Assembly (NCBI RefSeq): GCF_002968635.1
Contig: NZ_PVBN01000011.1
Location: 62,001 to 126,000, forward strand
Direction: 5' to 3'
Source of the DNA: Neorhizobium alkalisoli
Lineage (GTDB): Bacteria > Pseudomonadota > Alphaproteobacteria > Rhizobiales > Rhizobiaceae
DNA: 64,000 nt
In this document: piece after piece, positions 26,001 to 34,194 of the stretch
How the letters are laid out: the number at the start of each line of letters is the position of its first letter
Numbering within the stretch: the stretch's first letter is position 1
Program-made: the position numbers and the translations under genes
The notes under the pieces: generated by a model
The model's input: the letters and a program-made list of their open reading frames with translations, nothing else
The model's database searches: none
What the model was told of the DNA's origin: nothing

Positions 26001-26771
26001 CTATCCCCTGCGGGCGGTAACAATCCATGCGCGGGAGTCAAAGAATACGCCCTCCGTGGTCATATGCGCCTTCAGTAACTCCCGCAACCGCCCCACTACC
26101 TCGTTGGGCGCTTCGTCTGTTTGCGCCAGCGCCTGTTTAACCAGGTAGAGATCAATCACTGCAGCAAGCGCCTTATCCACGTCTGGCCCGTAGAAAACCG
26201 GTTCTCGTACTTCCGCAAAATCGATCGAGATAAAACAGGCTGTGCGCAGAAGCTGTGTAGCCATGGTGGGATCGCCGAGTGAAAACGGTTTGAAGGCATC
26301 TGCGGAAACCGCAGTTCCCGGAGCCAAGGCTTGCCGAATGGCACCAGACCATTCGTTGTGCTCTTGGCTCTGCCAAACCATCCATACGAGGCGCGCGCCG
26401 GGACGCATCGCACGAGCGACATTGGCAAACGCCGTCGCCGGATCGGTAAAAAACATCACGCCAAACCGGCTGATGCAGAGGTCGAAGCTGGCAGCGGGAA
26501 ATGGATGGTTCTGGGCATCACCCTGCTCAAACACCACATTTCGCAATCCCGCTTCGTCGGAACGTCGTCGCGCGATCTCAAGCATCTCCAAGGACGTATC
26601 CAAGCCGACTACGGCACCTTCCACCGCCACATTGGCAGCCTCCCGCGCCGATTGACCTGCGCCGCAACCAACATCAAGGACATGGTCACGTATTCCAACG
26701 CTTGCAGCACCCCGCAAATACCTATTGTGCCGCTTTAATTCCGCATCGTAGAAATCAGCACGATCCAACAT
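26001..26771 (-). CDS. Class I SAM-dependent methyltransferase
   Basis: 256 residues from the ATG at 26771, chosen because GAGGGTGGAG precedes it; 59 in-frame upstream codons look non-coding. Motif I VLDVGCGAGQSAREAANVAV, VVGLDTSLEMLEIARRRSDE, FEQGDAQNHPFPAASFDLCI and MRPGARLVWMVWQSQEHNEW are typical for small-molecule methyltransferases of the Methyltransf_25/UbiE type. Divergent from the alpha/beta hydrolase gene at 27039. Substrate unknown. Confidence 0.85.
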   Translation of the reverse strand: MLDRADFYDAELKRHNRYLRGAASVGIRDHVLDVGCGAGQSAREAANVAVEGAVVGLDTSLEMLEIARRRSDEAGLRNVVFEQGDAQNHPFPAASFDLCISRFGVMFFTDPATAFANVARAMRPGARLVWMVWQSQEHNEWSGAIRQALAPGTAVSADAFKPFSLGDPTMATQLLRTACFISIDFAEVREPVFYGPDVDKALAAVIDLYLVKQALAQTDEAPNEVVGRLRELLKAHMTTEGVFFDSRAWIVTARRG

Positions 26772-27038
26772 CTCCACCCTCGCTCGGTTTTGTCTCGGTT
26801 GTTGGGCTAAGTTTGCTTTTTCGGCGCTTTGGTCTCCCTCTGAAAACCGGTTGCATAATGAGATTGGTTGTGCGATAGCATGACTAGTTGTTAAATGCAA
26901 TCGGATGGCCAGCCTGCGGCAGGCCCATACATCACGCAGCGGCCGCAATCCTTACTGCCACGATTCCCCTGCACTAGAACCTAAGCACCTGCATCTCAGC
27001 TCTCCACATCACCCGTTCCAAGGGAAGGAGCCACCGAA

Positions 27039-27884
27039 ATGACCGAACGCATCATTGTGGCCGACGGCGTAGAGATTGCCACCGAGGCTTTTGGTGAGCC
27101 GGCTCACGAACCGACCCTGCTTATCATGGGTGCCATGGCCTCGATGCTGTGGTGGCCCGAAGAGTTTTGCCAGCAGCTCTCCGCCCGTGGCCGGTATGTC
27201 ATCCGCTACGACAACCGCGACACCGGCCTTTCGACCTTCTATGAGCCAGGCAACCCGCCTTATTCCATGGACGACATGGCCGAGGACGCAATGCGTGTGC
27301 TCGACGCTTACGGCATCGATAGCGCACATCTGGTCGGCATGTCGTTCGGCGGGATGATCGCACAGATCGCAGCCCTGACCCATCCAGCGCGAGTAAGCGC
27401 GCTGACGCTGATCTCTACCTCGCCAATCGGCGTTGACACCTCGACCCTACCGCAGATTAGCGATGCCTATATGGAGCACGCGGCGGCAGGCGAGAGCGTG
27501 GATTGGACGGACGACGCTCAGGTTATCGAATACATCGTTCAGGATACGCGGATCATTGCTGGTATGGCGCATTGCTATGATGAGGAGGAGGCCCGTAATC
27601 TTGTGGAGCGCGACGTCAGGCGCGCTAAAAACTTCCTCAGTGCAACAAATCATTTCATATTGAAGCGCAGCGACGTCTGGAAGAGCAAGCTAGGCGAATT
27701 GGCCGTGCCCCTTCTCGTCGTCCACGGTACAGCAGATCCGATCTTCCCGATCGAGCACGGCGAACTACTGGCAGAAATCGTCGAAGGCGCAGGATTTCTC
27801 CGTCTTGAGGGCGGCGGTCACGAAATTCATCGCGAGGATTGGGATGAAATCGTTTCGTCGATGGACGTTCACACCGGTGCGTAA
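27039..27884 (+). CDS. Alpha/beta hydrolase
   Basis: 281 residues with the nucleophile elbow VGMSFGGMIAQ (Ser102), oxyanion region LLIMGAMASMLWWP, Asp in VVHGTADPIFPIEHG and catalytic His in RLEGGGHEIHRED. GGAAGGAG precedes the ATG. The YDNRDTGLSTFYEPG stretch is typical of esterases and lactone or aclacinomycin methylesterase-like hydrolases. Cytoplasmic. Substrate unknown. Confidence 0.88.
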   Translation: MTERIIVADGVEIATEAFGEPAHEPTLLIMGAMASMLWWPEEFCQQLSARGRYVIRYDNRDTGLSTFYEPGNPPYSMDDMAEDAMRVLDAYGIDSAHLVGMSFGGMIAQIAALTHPARVSALTLISTSPIGVDTSTLPQISDAYMEHAAAGESVDWTDDAQVIEYIVQDTRIIAGMAHCYDEEEARNLVERDVRRAKNFLSATNHFILKRSDVWKSKLGELAVPLLVVHGTADPIFPIEHGELLAEIVEGAGFLRLEGGGHEIHREDWDEIVSSMDVHTGA

Positions 27885-28039
27885 CAATCTTAAAGCTGCC
27901 AAATATCTTGTCCGAGCAAAAACGGCACGCCATTTAGTGAAACGACTTAGAGCTTCTTTGATTTGGAGGTTCGTTCGCCAGGAATGGAAACCGGCGAAAC
28001 ATCCAAGTCAGGACGCCGCAGGGAGGTCGGGCATCTGAT

Positions 28040-28624
28040 ATGAAACGCTTTGGTATCAGAAAGGCGAACAAGGGGCTTGCGACCAGGATCGTTGCTGGGA
28101 TCGGCGGCTTTCTGGCTGCGGCCATTTCGCTTGGGGTTTCCATCTACGAGACCCGCAATGCCGACGATGTCCCAAGAGTCATGGCTGGTACCATGATCGA
28201 TGCAGGGCGCTGGAATGTGACCTTCAATTCTGCTGCCCTGGCCTCGGAAATGCCCGACGGTACCCGGGTGCCGGAAGGCAAGAAAGCATTGGTCCTCGAT
28301 CTTACTCTGGAAAACCGCTCTGCCGAGACCTCAAACGTCTACGGGGATACCCTGAAGCTCGAGAACATCTCGGATGCACCACGGCCGCAATTTTATCTGG
28401 AACGGGACCGCGAAGTCCTCCGGGGCCTGCAGCCACTGATGCCGGAAACCGTTAAGGTGGCCTGGCAGCTGCCGACAGAACAGGAATTGCCGGATTCGAT
28501 CGAGCTTTCCGTTGTTGGTGCCGTCTTCAAGGCGCAGGACAATCTTTATGCGGCGCCCGGCTGGTTTGCCGCCGAACCTGTAGCGCGGGTCGAACTGCCG
28601 CTGGATGACGGAAACTCCCAATGA
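28040..28624 (+). CDS. Uncharacterised membrane-anchored protein (first of a trio)
   Basis: 194 residues: a basic N-terminus (KRFGIRKANK), one membrane helix about residues 18-36 (IVAGIGGFLAAAISLGVSI), then an extracytoplasmic domain with a beta-rich segment KKALVLDLTLENRSAETSNV that resembles the DUF4352/immunoglobulin-like sandwich class. GGGAGG precedes the ATG. Its end overlaps the next gene by ATGA. Function unknown; position suggests a complex with the two following proteins. Confidence 0.8.
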   Translation: MKRFGIRKANKGLATRIVAGIGGFLAAAISLGVSIYETRNADDVPRVMAGTMIDAGRWNVTFNSAALASEMPDGTRVPEGKKALVLDLTLENRSAETSNVYGDTLKLENISDAPRPQFYLERDREVLRGLQPLMPETVKVAWQLPTEQELPDSIELSVVGAVFKAQDNLYAAPGWFAAEPVARVELPLDDGNSQ

Positions 28625-29184
28625 TTCGTGGTCTGCTCGCCGTCGTCATGCTTGCTGCGGCCGGTTCCGCCCTGGCCTTCTTTCAGTCGACGACGCCGCG
28701 TTATGCCATGCTGACCGGGCCGATCAGGGTGGCTGGAGCACAAGCGGACACGGTTTCGAGTGACACCTTCAGCGTCAAGGTCAACAAGGTCCTGCGGGCC
28801 AACACGATCACCTTTAAGCGGTATGGCCGGAACATCGAGCGGCAGACAAGCGGTGTCTGGCTGCTCGTTTCGACGGAGCTTTGGGCGAAATGGGAAACGA
28901 TGCCGGTTCGCGCCGCATCGATACGAGGGGCCTCCGGTCGTCTTTATCGGCAGAGCCATCGCGCTGATGGCGCTCCCCAGCTTCTATCGAACAAGACGCT
29001 GCAGCCGGGCCTGCCGACGACGGGCATGATTGTCTTCGAACTGCCAGAGGAGGAGATGACCGAGATGACACTGGTTCTATCACGTCAGCCCTTTCCACGA
29101 CTTGAAGACGAGATTGCTGTCTCGCTCGACGGGGCGAACATCCCAGTCCGCGACAGGTTGGAGATCGACGATGACGGCATCTAG
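28621..29184 (+). CDS. Uncharacterised secreted or anchored protein (second of a trio)
   Basis: 187 residues with an N-terminal hydrophobic segment (LLAVVMLAAAGSALAFF, about residues 4-20) that can act as signal anchor or cleavable signal peptide. The rest is mostly beta-strand-like, with SGVWLLVSTELWAKWETMPV and TTGMIVFELPEEEMTEMTLV. It looks like the same fold class as its neighbours (VFELPEE region), suggesting distant duplication. Coupled at both ends (4-nt and 14-nt overlaps). Confidence 0.8.
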   Translation: MIRGLLAVVMLAAAGSALAFFQSTTPRYAMLTGPIRVAGAQADTVSSDTFSVKVNKVLRANTITFKRYGRNIERQTSGVWLLVSTELWAKWETMPVRAASIRGASGRLYRQSHRADGAPQLLSNKTLQPGLPTTGMIVFELPEEEMTEMTLVLSRQPFPRLEDEIAVSLDGANIPVRDRLEIDDDGI

Positions 29185-29743
29185 CCGAGAAAGGCAACTC
29201 TGGTGGTTCTGTCTGCTCAGTCTGCCATTTTTGCTCACCGGCGCCTTTGCCGTCAACGCATGGCGCAATGTGGGCGACTATGTTCACCGGATCGAGCGCA
29301 TTCGTCCGGGCGATGGCAACGAACCCTTTGCAGGTGCAACTTGGCGGCTTGAGACGGCGCGCCTTATCGGCAACGGGCGCGACACCAAGGTGACGTTTCC
29401 GGGACAGATGCGCCTTGTCATCGTGCGTCTGGTGGCATCTGCCGCGGCAGAGATCGGCGAGGGCTGGTCGCAATGCCAGCTCACGCTGAATGACGATAAA
29501 GGTCGGCGCTGGCTGCCTCTCGATTTCGCGCTGTCGAACAGCATTAGCCGTGATCTCGATCCCAAGGTTAAACCTGTCGACGGCTGCGGTGCCGCCTCCC
29601 GCAATCCGCCGGCAGTGGATGGCGCCGTTCTGATCGAGGAAAAGTTCGTCGTCCCCGCTGAGGCCACCCATTCCTTATCGGTGCACCTCAGCTTCTCTGC
29701 AACTCGTCCTGACGCCATCTCTTTTCCGCTTGGGTTGAAATGA
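29171..29743 (+). CDS. Uncharacterised membrane-anchored protein (third of a trio)
   Basis: 190 residues from the ATG at 29171, overlapping the previous gene by 14 bases; longer upstream frames lie within that gene. One membrane helix about residues 10-27 (WWFCLLSLPFLLTGAFAV), then an extracytoplasmic domain with GQMRLVIVRLVASAAAEIGE and LIEEKFVVPAEATHSLSVHL. It ends four bases before a convergent membrane-protein gene. No family recognised. Confidence 0.78.
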   Translation: MTASSRERQLWWFCLLSLPFLLTGAFAVNAWRNVGDYVHRIERIRPGDGNEPFAGATWRLETARLIGNGRDTKVTFPGQMRLVIVRLVASAAAEIGEGWSQCQLTLNDDKGRRWLPLDFALSNSISRDLDPKVKPVDGCGAASRNPPAVDGAVLIEEKFVVPAEATHSLSVHLSFSATRPDAISFPLGLK

Positions 29744-29746
29744 CGC

Positions 29747-31048
29747 TCAGCGCGTCGCGCGGTGCCACGAGCGACCCTGAGCAAAGCCGACTTCCAGCGC
29801 CGCCGCCAACAGGCATACCTTTATTGGCATGATCAAAACACCATCGCCCGGCGCACTAGGGCTGCCGAGCAAAAGCGAAATCGCCTGCGCGATGATCTGC
29901 CATAACGGCAGCTCATGGGGTCCGATGATTTGGGTCGAGCCATACCATGCCCAGGCTGAGCCCCAATCGAGCATGCGGTAGAGCACGATGGCGGCAAGCG
30001 CTAGGCCGAACCCTGAATTCAATGCCAAGCCCACACCCTCGGCCAGCGCCCGGTAACGTTTCAACGTGCCCTCGATGAAGTGCGAGATGAAGTCCCGCAC
30101 CGCCTTGGGCAGAGCCTGCCAGCGTGCGATCGCTCCTGCGACCCGACCTTCCGTGACCGGCCTGTCGCCGTTAATGTCATAGCCGTAGATGAGGGCTGCG
30201 GGGGTCATCCATACAACGGGATAAAGGGCATAAAAGAAGAGACTGGTGACGCCGTCGAGAAATGGCGCTGGGGCGGTCTCGGGTGGCGGTGGAAAAATCG
30301 TCGCTGCCGCAGCATCCCCGATCGGGTCGACAAGCCCGAAAAATGCACTGATCCTTGCGGGCAGTTGCCCGAGCCACATACGGATCTCGCCCTCCCAATT
30401 GGCAATGACGAAGAGACCGATAAAAGCCCAGTTCGCCTCACAGATGACGATTACAATCGGCCAGACCGAGGCCTTGGAGCGCTTGTGCATGAACTTGGCG
30501 AAACGCCTGATCACCCAGGCGGCGGCGACCGAGAAAAACAACCAGGCGCCACCGGAAACATCCAACAGGTTGGCGCCCTCACCGAACATCATCAGATCGA
30601 GCGACAATTTCGAGTACTCGCGAACCGTGTCGCCGAGGAAACCCCAGGCGGCATAAAAGGCGAAAAAGGGGACGAGGGTCAAAGTCAGAGCGGCGACAAA
30701 GCCCGTCGCCTTGCCGTCTTTCGCGGCACCACGCTCCGAGCCGTCAGCGAACCCACGGGAGGCCGCGTCAAGCGCCGGCAGGCCAGGGCGAACGGTCTCG
30801 AACATTGCCACGATGACAACAAGCTTCGAGAGGACGACTAGCGCAAGTGTGGAAAGTCCGGCCAGCGCGTTCAGACGACCGATCATCACCGCAAGCTCGG
30901 TAAGCAACGTGTTGCAAATGATACCGAGGAGCCAAAGGACCATGAGCTGCGGCCAGAAACGCTTTAGCAAACGAAGCGTCAGCCAAGGCAGCCGCAGCAC
31001 TCCGCTCAAGAACGGTGCGCTCGTAGAACTGACCACGCCTTCCATCAT
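29747..31048 (-). CDS. Uncharacterised polytopic membrane protein
   Basis: 433 residues with seven or eight hydrophobic segments, for example LMVLWLLGIICNTLLTELAV, ALTLTLVPFFAFYAAWGFLG, WPIVIVICEANWAFIGLFVI and LALAAIVLYRMLDWGSAWAW, plus a proline-rich loop FPPPPETAPAP. GGAGACCG precedes the ATGATG start. No family recognised. It is convergent with, and only three bases from, the anchored-protein trio; the shared theme of membrane location may point to a common role. Confidence 0.78.
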   Translation of the reverse strand: MMEGVVSSTSAPFLSGVLRLPWLTLRLLKRFWPQLMVLWLLGIICNTLLTELAVMIGRLNALAGLSTLALVVLSKLVVIVAMFETVRPGLPALDAASRGFADGSERGAAKDGKATGFVAALTLTLVPFFAFYAAWGFLGDTVREYSKLSLDLMMFGEGANLLDVSGGAWLFFSVAAAWVIRRFAKFMHKRSKASVWPIVIVICEANWAFIGLFVIANWEGEIRMWLGQLPARISAFFGLVDPIGDAAAATIFPPPPETAPAPFLDGVTSLFFYALYPVVWMTPAALIYGYDINGDRPVTEGRVAGAIARWQALPKAVRDFISHFIEGTLKRYRALAEGVGLALNSGFGLALAAIVLYRMLDWGSAWAWYGSTQIIGPHELPLWQIIAQAISLLLGSPSAPGDGVLIMPIKVCLLAAALEVGFAQGRSWHRATR

Positions 31049-31171
31049 TCGGTCTCCGATTCAGCTCATCGATTCCGAATGGAACATGGAGAGTAAACCG
31101 GCTTGCTGCAACCTTCGAGCCGATGCCGTTTTGTTCGCCTCCTTAGGAGAAGGCGGTATTCACTAACATGG

Positions 31172-31834
31172 TTAGTCCGATGTCTGGGTTGTTGCCTGTG
31201 ATTTGAGACGCGCGATCAGCGTCTTTGCGCGGCGGGCTGCGGTGAAGGCCGCCCCGAACGCAACCACTGCGAGGCCAATTGTCAGGATCTGATTGTGCCC
31301 GCCCCACAAGGGTTCCAGGATTGACGTCAATCCCGCCGCACTGATTGCAGCCATTCGGTGCTGCTTGGCCATTGGGCCGGAGAAGTCGCTTGGATTGCCT
31401 GTGGCCCGGCTAAGTTCTCGGACATAGGCCGTCAGCACGGCGAAAGCGCCCGCCGCCCAGCCGAGACCAGGCATGTCGATTCCATATCCGACGCCTGCGA
31501 AGATTAGAAGATCGGCGGCACGATCGGGGAACTCGTTCCAAAACGGTCCGTCCGGCTCTCCCTTTCCGCCTTCCACAGCAACCATGCCATCGAACAGATT
31601 GCAAAGCAGCCGCACTTGGCAGAAAAGGACGGCTACCAGTAGACAGGCAACGCGGGACCAACCGATCGTTTGACCGGAAAGATAAAAGGCGCCTCCCGCA
31701 ATAGCAGCTGCCACGATACTGGCTTGGGATATCTGGTTAGGGGTAATCGTTTTCGACGCCATCCATCGCGCGATCGAGGCTGCCCAGCGGGTGTTGCGGC
31801 TTGCCAAAGGTCGCCTGTCGCTTGTCTCAATCAT
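31172..31834 (-). CDS. CDP-alcohol phosphotransferase-like protein with variant active site (YnbA-like)
   Basis: 220 residues from the ATG at 31834, overlapping the previous stop (ATGA). The CDP-alcohol phosphotransferase motif D-x2-D-G-x2-A-R-x8-G-x3-D-x3-D is present with exact spacing but changed residues: Asn79, Asp82, Gly83, Ala86, Val87, Gly96, Asn100, Asp104 (in NLFDGMVAVEGG and GPFWNEFPDRAADLL). Two metal-binding aspartates are Asn and the Arg is Val. Several membrane helices. It closes a lipid-synthesis operon and probably joins a CDP-activated lipid to an unknown alcohol, or has lost that activity. Confidence 0.82.
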   Translation of the reverse strand: MIETSDRRPLASRNTRWAASIARWMASKTITPNQISQASIVAAAIAGGAFYLSGQTIGWSRVACLLVAVLFCQVRLLCNLFDGMVAVEGGKGEPDGPFWNEFPDRAADLLIFAGVGYGIDMPGLGWAAGAFAVLTAYVRELSRATGNPSDFSGPMAKQHRMAAISAAGLTSILEPLWGGHNQILTIGLAVVAFGAAFTAARRAKTLIARLKSQATTQTSD

Positions 31835-32226
31835 GTGCCGGCACCTCGTCTCGCAAAGATCGTATAGCTGTAGATCGCAGCGTAGCTGGTAGACACCAGA
31901 AGCGGAACCGCGACGGTCTTGAGGATTTCCGGTGTTCCGCTTGCCGCATGGATCGCTACGAGAACAGTGGTCGAGCCGAGACAGGCAATGAGCGGTGGCC
32001 CCCACAATCGAGTAAGGCCGTCAAACCGCTTAGAAAGTCCATCGATCACCGATTTCAGGAAGAGCGTCAGGCAGGCGGACATCGCTCCCTGCACCAGACC
32101 GGAATAGAGCGGTCTTGGCATTTCATAAGCACGATTGGCAAAGACCGCCCAGCCGCCCATGGCGAGAAAAGCAAACAGCACATGAACGGTTCCGCTGCGT
32201 AAAAACCATTTCAGCGCATCCGGCAT
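31831..32226 (-). CDS. Small membrane protein in the phospholipid operon
   Basis: 131 residues from the ATG at 32226 (one-base TGATG overlap with the upstream gene) to a stop overlapping the downstream gene (ATGA). Four hydrophobic segments: VHVLFAFLAMGGWAVFA, GLVQGAMSACLTLFLKSV, PPLIACLGSTTVLVAIH and VAVPLLVSTSYAAIYSYTIF. No family recognised. The long frame open upstream of this start belongs to the opposite reading of the synthase gene and is not coding. Tight coupling suggests a lipid transporter, flippase or cofactor of the enzymes around it. Confidence 0.75.
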   Translation of the reverse strand: MPDALKWFLRSGTVHVLFAFLAMGGWAVFANRAYEMPRPLYSGLVQGAMSACLTLFLKSVIDGLSKRFDGLTRLWGPPLIACLGSTTVLVAIHAASGTPEILKTVAVPLLVSTSYAAIYSYTIFARRGAGT

Positions 32227-33173
32227 CACAGTGACCACCAATAACGCACGATATGAAAGAAGATCGGCGCCGAGAAGACGACTGAATCCAGTCTGTCGAT
32301 CAGTCCGCCATGACCTTCGATGAGATTGCCCCAGTCCTTGATGCCGCGGTCCCGTTTGATCGCCGACATCACCAAACCGCCGAAGAAACCCATCAGCGTG
32401 ATGATGAAGGCAAGAAGTCCTGCCTCCCCTGGCGTGAATGGCGTTATCCACCAAAGCGCAGCACCTATCAGAGTTGCGCTGATGACGCCGCCGACAAAGC
32501 CTTCGACGGTTTTCGATGGAGATAGTTTGGGAGCGATCTTGGTATGCCCGAACAGCTTGCCCCACACATACTGCAATACATCGCTCAACTGAACAACGAT
32601 CACCAGGAAGGCGATCAGCAGCACGTTGCGTCCCTCGTAGCCGGGTATGTTCAGAGTCAGCAACGCGGGGACGTGCGAGGCGCAGAAGACGCAGATCATC
32701 AGCGCCCATTGCACCTCCGCAATGCGGATCAGGAAGCGCTCCGTATCGCCTCGGAGCACGGATATTATGGGCATCAGCAGGAACGCGTAGACGGGAATAA
32801 AGATCGAGAAGATGCCGTACTCTTCCGCCCAGAGTAGATAATACTGAACTGGCACCACAATGAAGAAGGCTGCGGCAAGTGCCCAGTGGTCGGCCCTGCG
32901 GGTATTGATGAGTGTCACAAATTCCCGCAGCGCGGCAAAGGAGCAAAAACCGAATAGAATGAGAACGCCGATGCGGCCCGCTACGAAAGCAATGCCGATC
33001 AGGACAACCATGATCCACCAGGCCTTGATCCGGGCATTGAGGTTTTCGATCGACGCGTTCGAACCGGTCGGCGAAAGGCGCTGTTGCAGCACGTAACCGA
33101 TGGCTGAAGCGAGGATCAGAACGCCGAAGATACCGGCCACCAGCGTTAAGAGGTCGGAACTCGCGGCACTCAT
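32226..33173 (-). CDS. Phosphatidate cytidylyltransferase-like protein (CdsA/YnbB-like)
   Basis: 315 residues with about eight membrane helices. C-terminal CdsA signature SPSKTVEGFVGGVISATLIG and SAIKRDRGIKDWGNLIEGHG followed by GLIDRLDSVVFSAP. The usual IPGHGG is IEGHGG here, as in YnbB-type proteins. It should activate phosphatidic acid with CTP for the CDP-alcohol enzyme two genes down. Overlaps both neighbours. Confidence 0.88.
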   Translation of the reverse strand: MSAASSDLLTLVAGIFGVLILASAIGYVLQQRLSPTGSNASIENLNARIKAWWIMVVLIGIAFVAGRIGVLILFGFCSFAALREFVTLINTRRADHWALAAAFFIVVPVQYYLLWAEEYGIFSIFIPVYAFLLMPIISVLRGDTERFLIRIAEVQWALMICVFCASHVPALLTLNIPGYEGRNVLLIAFLVIVVQLSDVLQYVWGKLFGHTKIAPKLSPSKTVEGFVGGVISATLIGAALWWITPFTPGEAGLLAFIITLMGFFGGLVMSAIKRDRGIKDWGNLIEGHGGLIDRLDSVVFSAPIFFHIVRYWWSL

Positions 33174-33814
33174 TCATCACTCCCTGCAGGCCTAGGAGAC
33201 AGAGCTAAAAGAGCCGTCTGCATTCGCGCCAGAAAGGCGTCCTTGGCTTCATCCGGTGACAACCGCAGGGCGTTACCGAAGGTGACTGTGCAGATCAGGG
33301 GTATCGGGACGATCTCTCCCTTTGGCATTACCCGGTTGAGATTGTTGATCCAGACCGGAACGAGATCGACATCGGGGCGCGCGGTGACCAGATGGAAAAT
33401 TCCACTTTTGAATGGAAGAAGCGGGGCATCGGACTGGTTTCGCGTCCCTTCCGGAAAGAGGATGAGGGAAGATCCGGTGTCGATCACCGAAGCCATCTGG
33501 GCAATGGGATCCTCTGTCCTTTTATCCCGCTCCCTTGCAATGAGAACCGCATTGAAAACGTCACGGCCGATGAAGCGGTTGAGCCGCGATTTCAGCCAGT
33601 ATTCCGCACCGGCGACCGGACGGGCCTGGTGGCGGAGCCTTGGCGGCAACACCGCCCAAACCAGAACGAAGTCGCCGTGGCTGGAATGGTTGGCAAAATA
33701 TATGCAGGGGCGGGGCGGAAACCCTTCCTCGGGCCAAATCGCGCGAACCGCCGTGACCGCGCGGGCAAACACGACGATTCCCGCCGCTGCGGCCGTTGTC
33801 ACAAATGCCTTCAT
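33170..33814 (-). CDS. 1-acyl-sn-glycerol-3-phosphate acyltransferase (PlsC family)
   Basis: 214 residues with the acyltransferase HX4D box NHSSHGDF, the FPEGTRNQ glycerol-phosphate-binding motif and VPVWINNLNRVMPKGE; one N-terminal membrane segment. It would supply phosphatidic acid, the first step of the operon acyltransferase, CDP-diglyceride synthase-like, small membrane protein, CDP-alcohol phosphotransferase. Stop overlaps the next start. Confidence 0.9.
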   Translation of the reverse strand: MKAFVTTAAAAGIVVFARAVTAVRAIWPEEGFPPRPCIYFANHSSHGDFVLVWAVLPPRLRHQARPVAGAEYWLKSRLNRFIGRDVFNAVLIARERDKRTEDPIAQMASVIDTGSSLILFPEGTRNQSDAPLLPFKSGIFHLVTARPDVDLVPVWINNLNRVMPKGEIVPIPLICTVTFGNALRLSPDEAKDAFLARMQTALLALSPRPAGSDE

Positions 33815-34194
33815 TCACCCCCCGGCAGAAGTTGGCGAGATCCCTGATCAAAACTCTAGCACCGTCGCCGTCGGAAGAAAGTAGCTTTGCAGATTCTAGC
33901 TAAAAACAGTGCATGCCGTGTTGGACCAACACAGAAACGACGGGATGTCTATTGATCGTCGAAGTAGCGTCGTGGTGTGACCCCGCGCGCCACTCATCGA
34001 TGGGTCCCATGCCATGCCTGAGTGGTAGCATTCAGGTCGCATGGCGCTGACCATGTGACAGTTGGTCCAGCTCCGATTTCCCGAATGGCGAGGTAGAAAT
34101 CTCTCTACCCGTTTCTATATTATCAGCATCTTCGGCAGGTCGGGTGGATGGTCGGAGATGTTTCCCAGCTGGTGATCTCGCTCAAAGAGGGGAT
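33815..34194. other. Gene-free divergent region with two palindromes
   Basis: No coding frame is convincing. GTGTTGG-A-CCAACAC (33918-33932) is a perfect 7-bp-arm palindrome 104 bp from the acyltransferase start. GGTAGA (34092-34097) and TCTACC (34104-34109) flank six bases about 86 bp before the RsbQ-like gene. Both could be operators; nothing identifies the binding proteins. Confidence 0.5.

Noticed and set aside
32227..33180. Upstream part of the leftward frame that contains the small lipid-operon membrane protein
   Set aside because: Runs out of frame inside the CDP-diglyceride synthase-like gene; only the last 131 codons from 32226 have membrane-protein character and operon-type overlaps.
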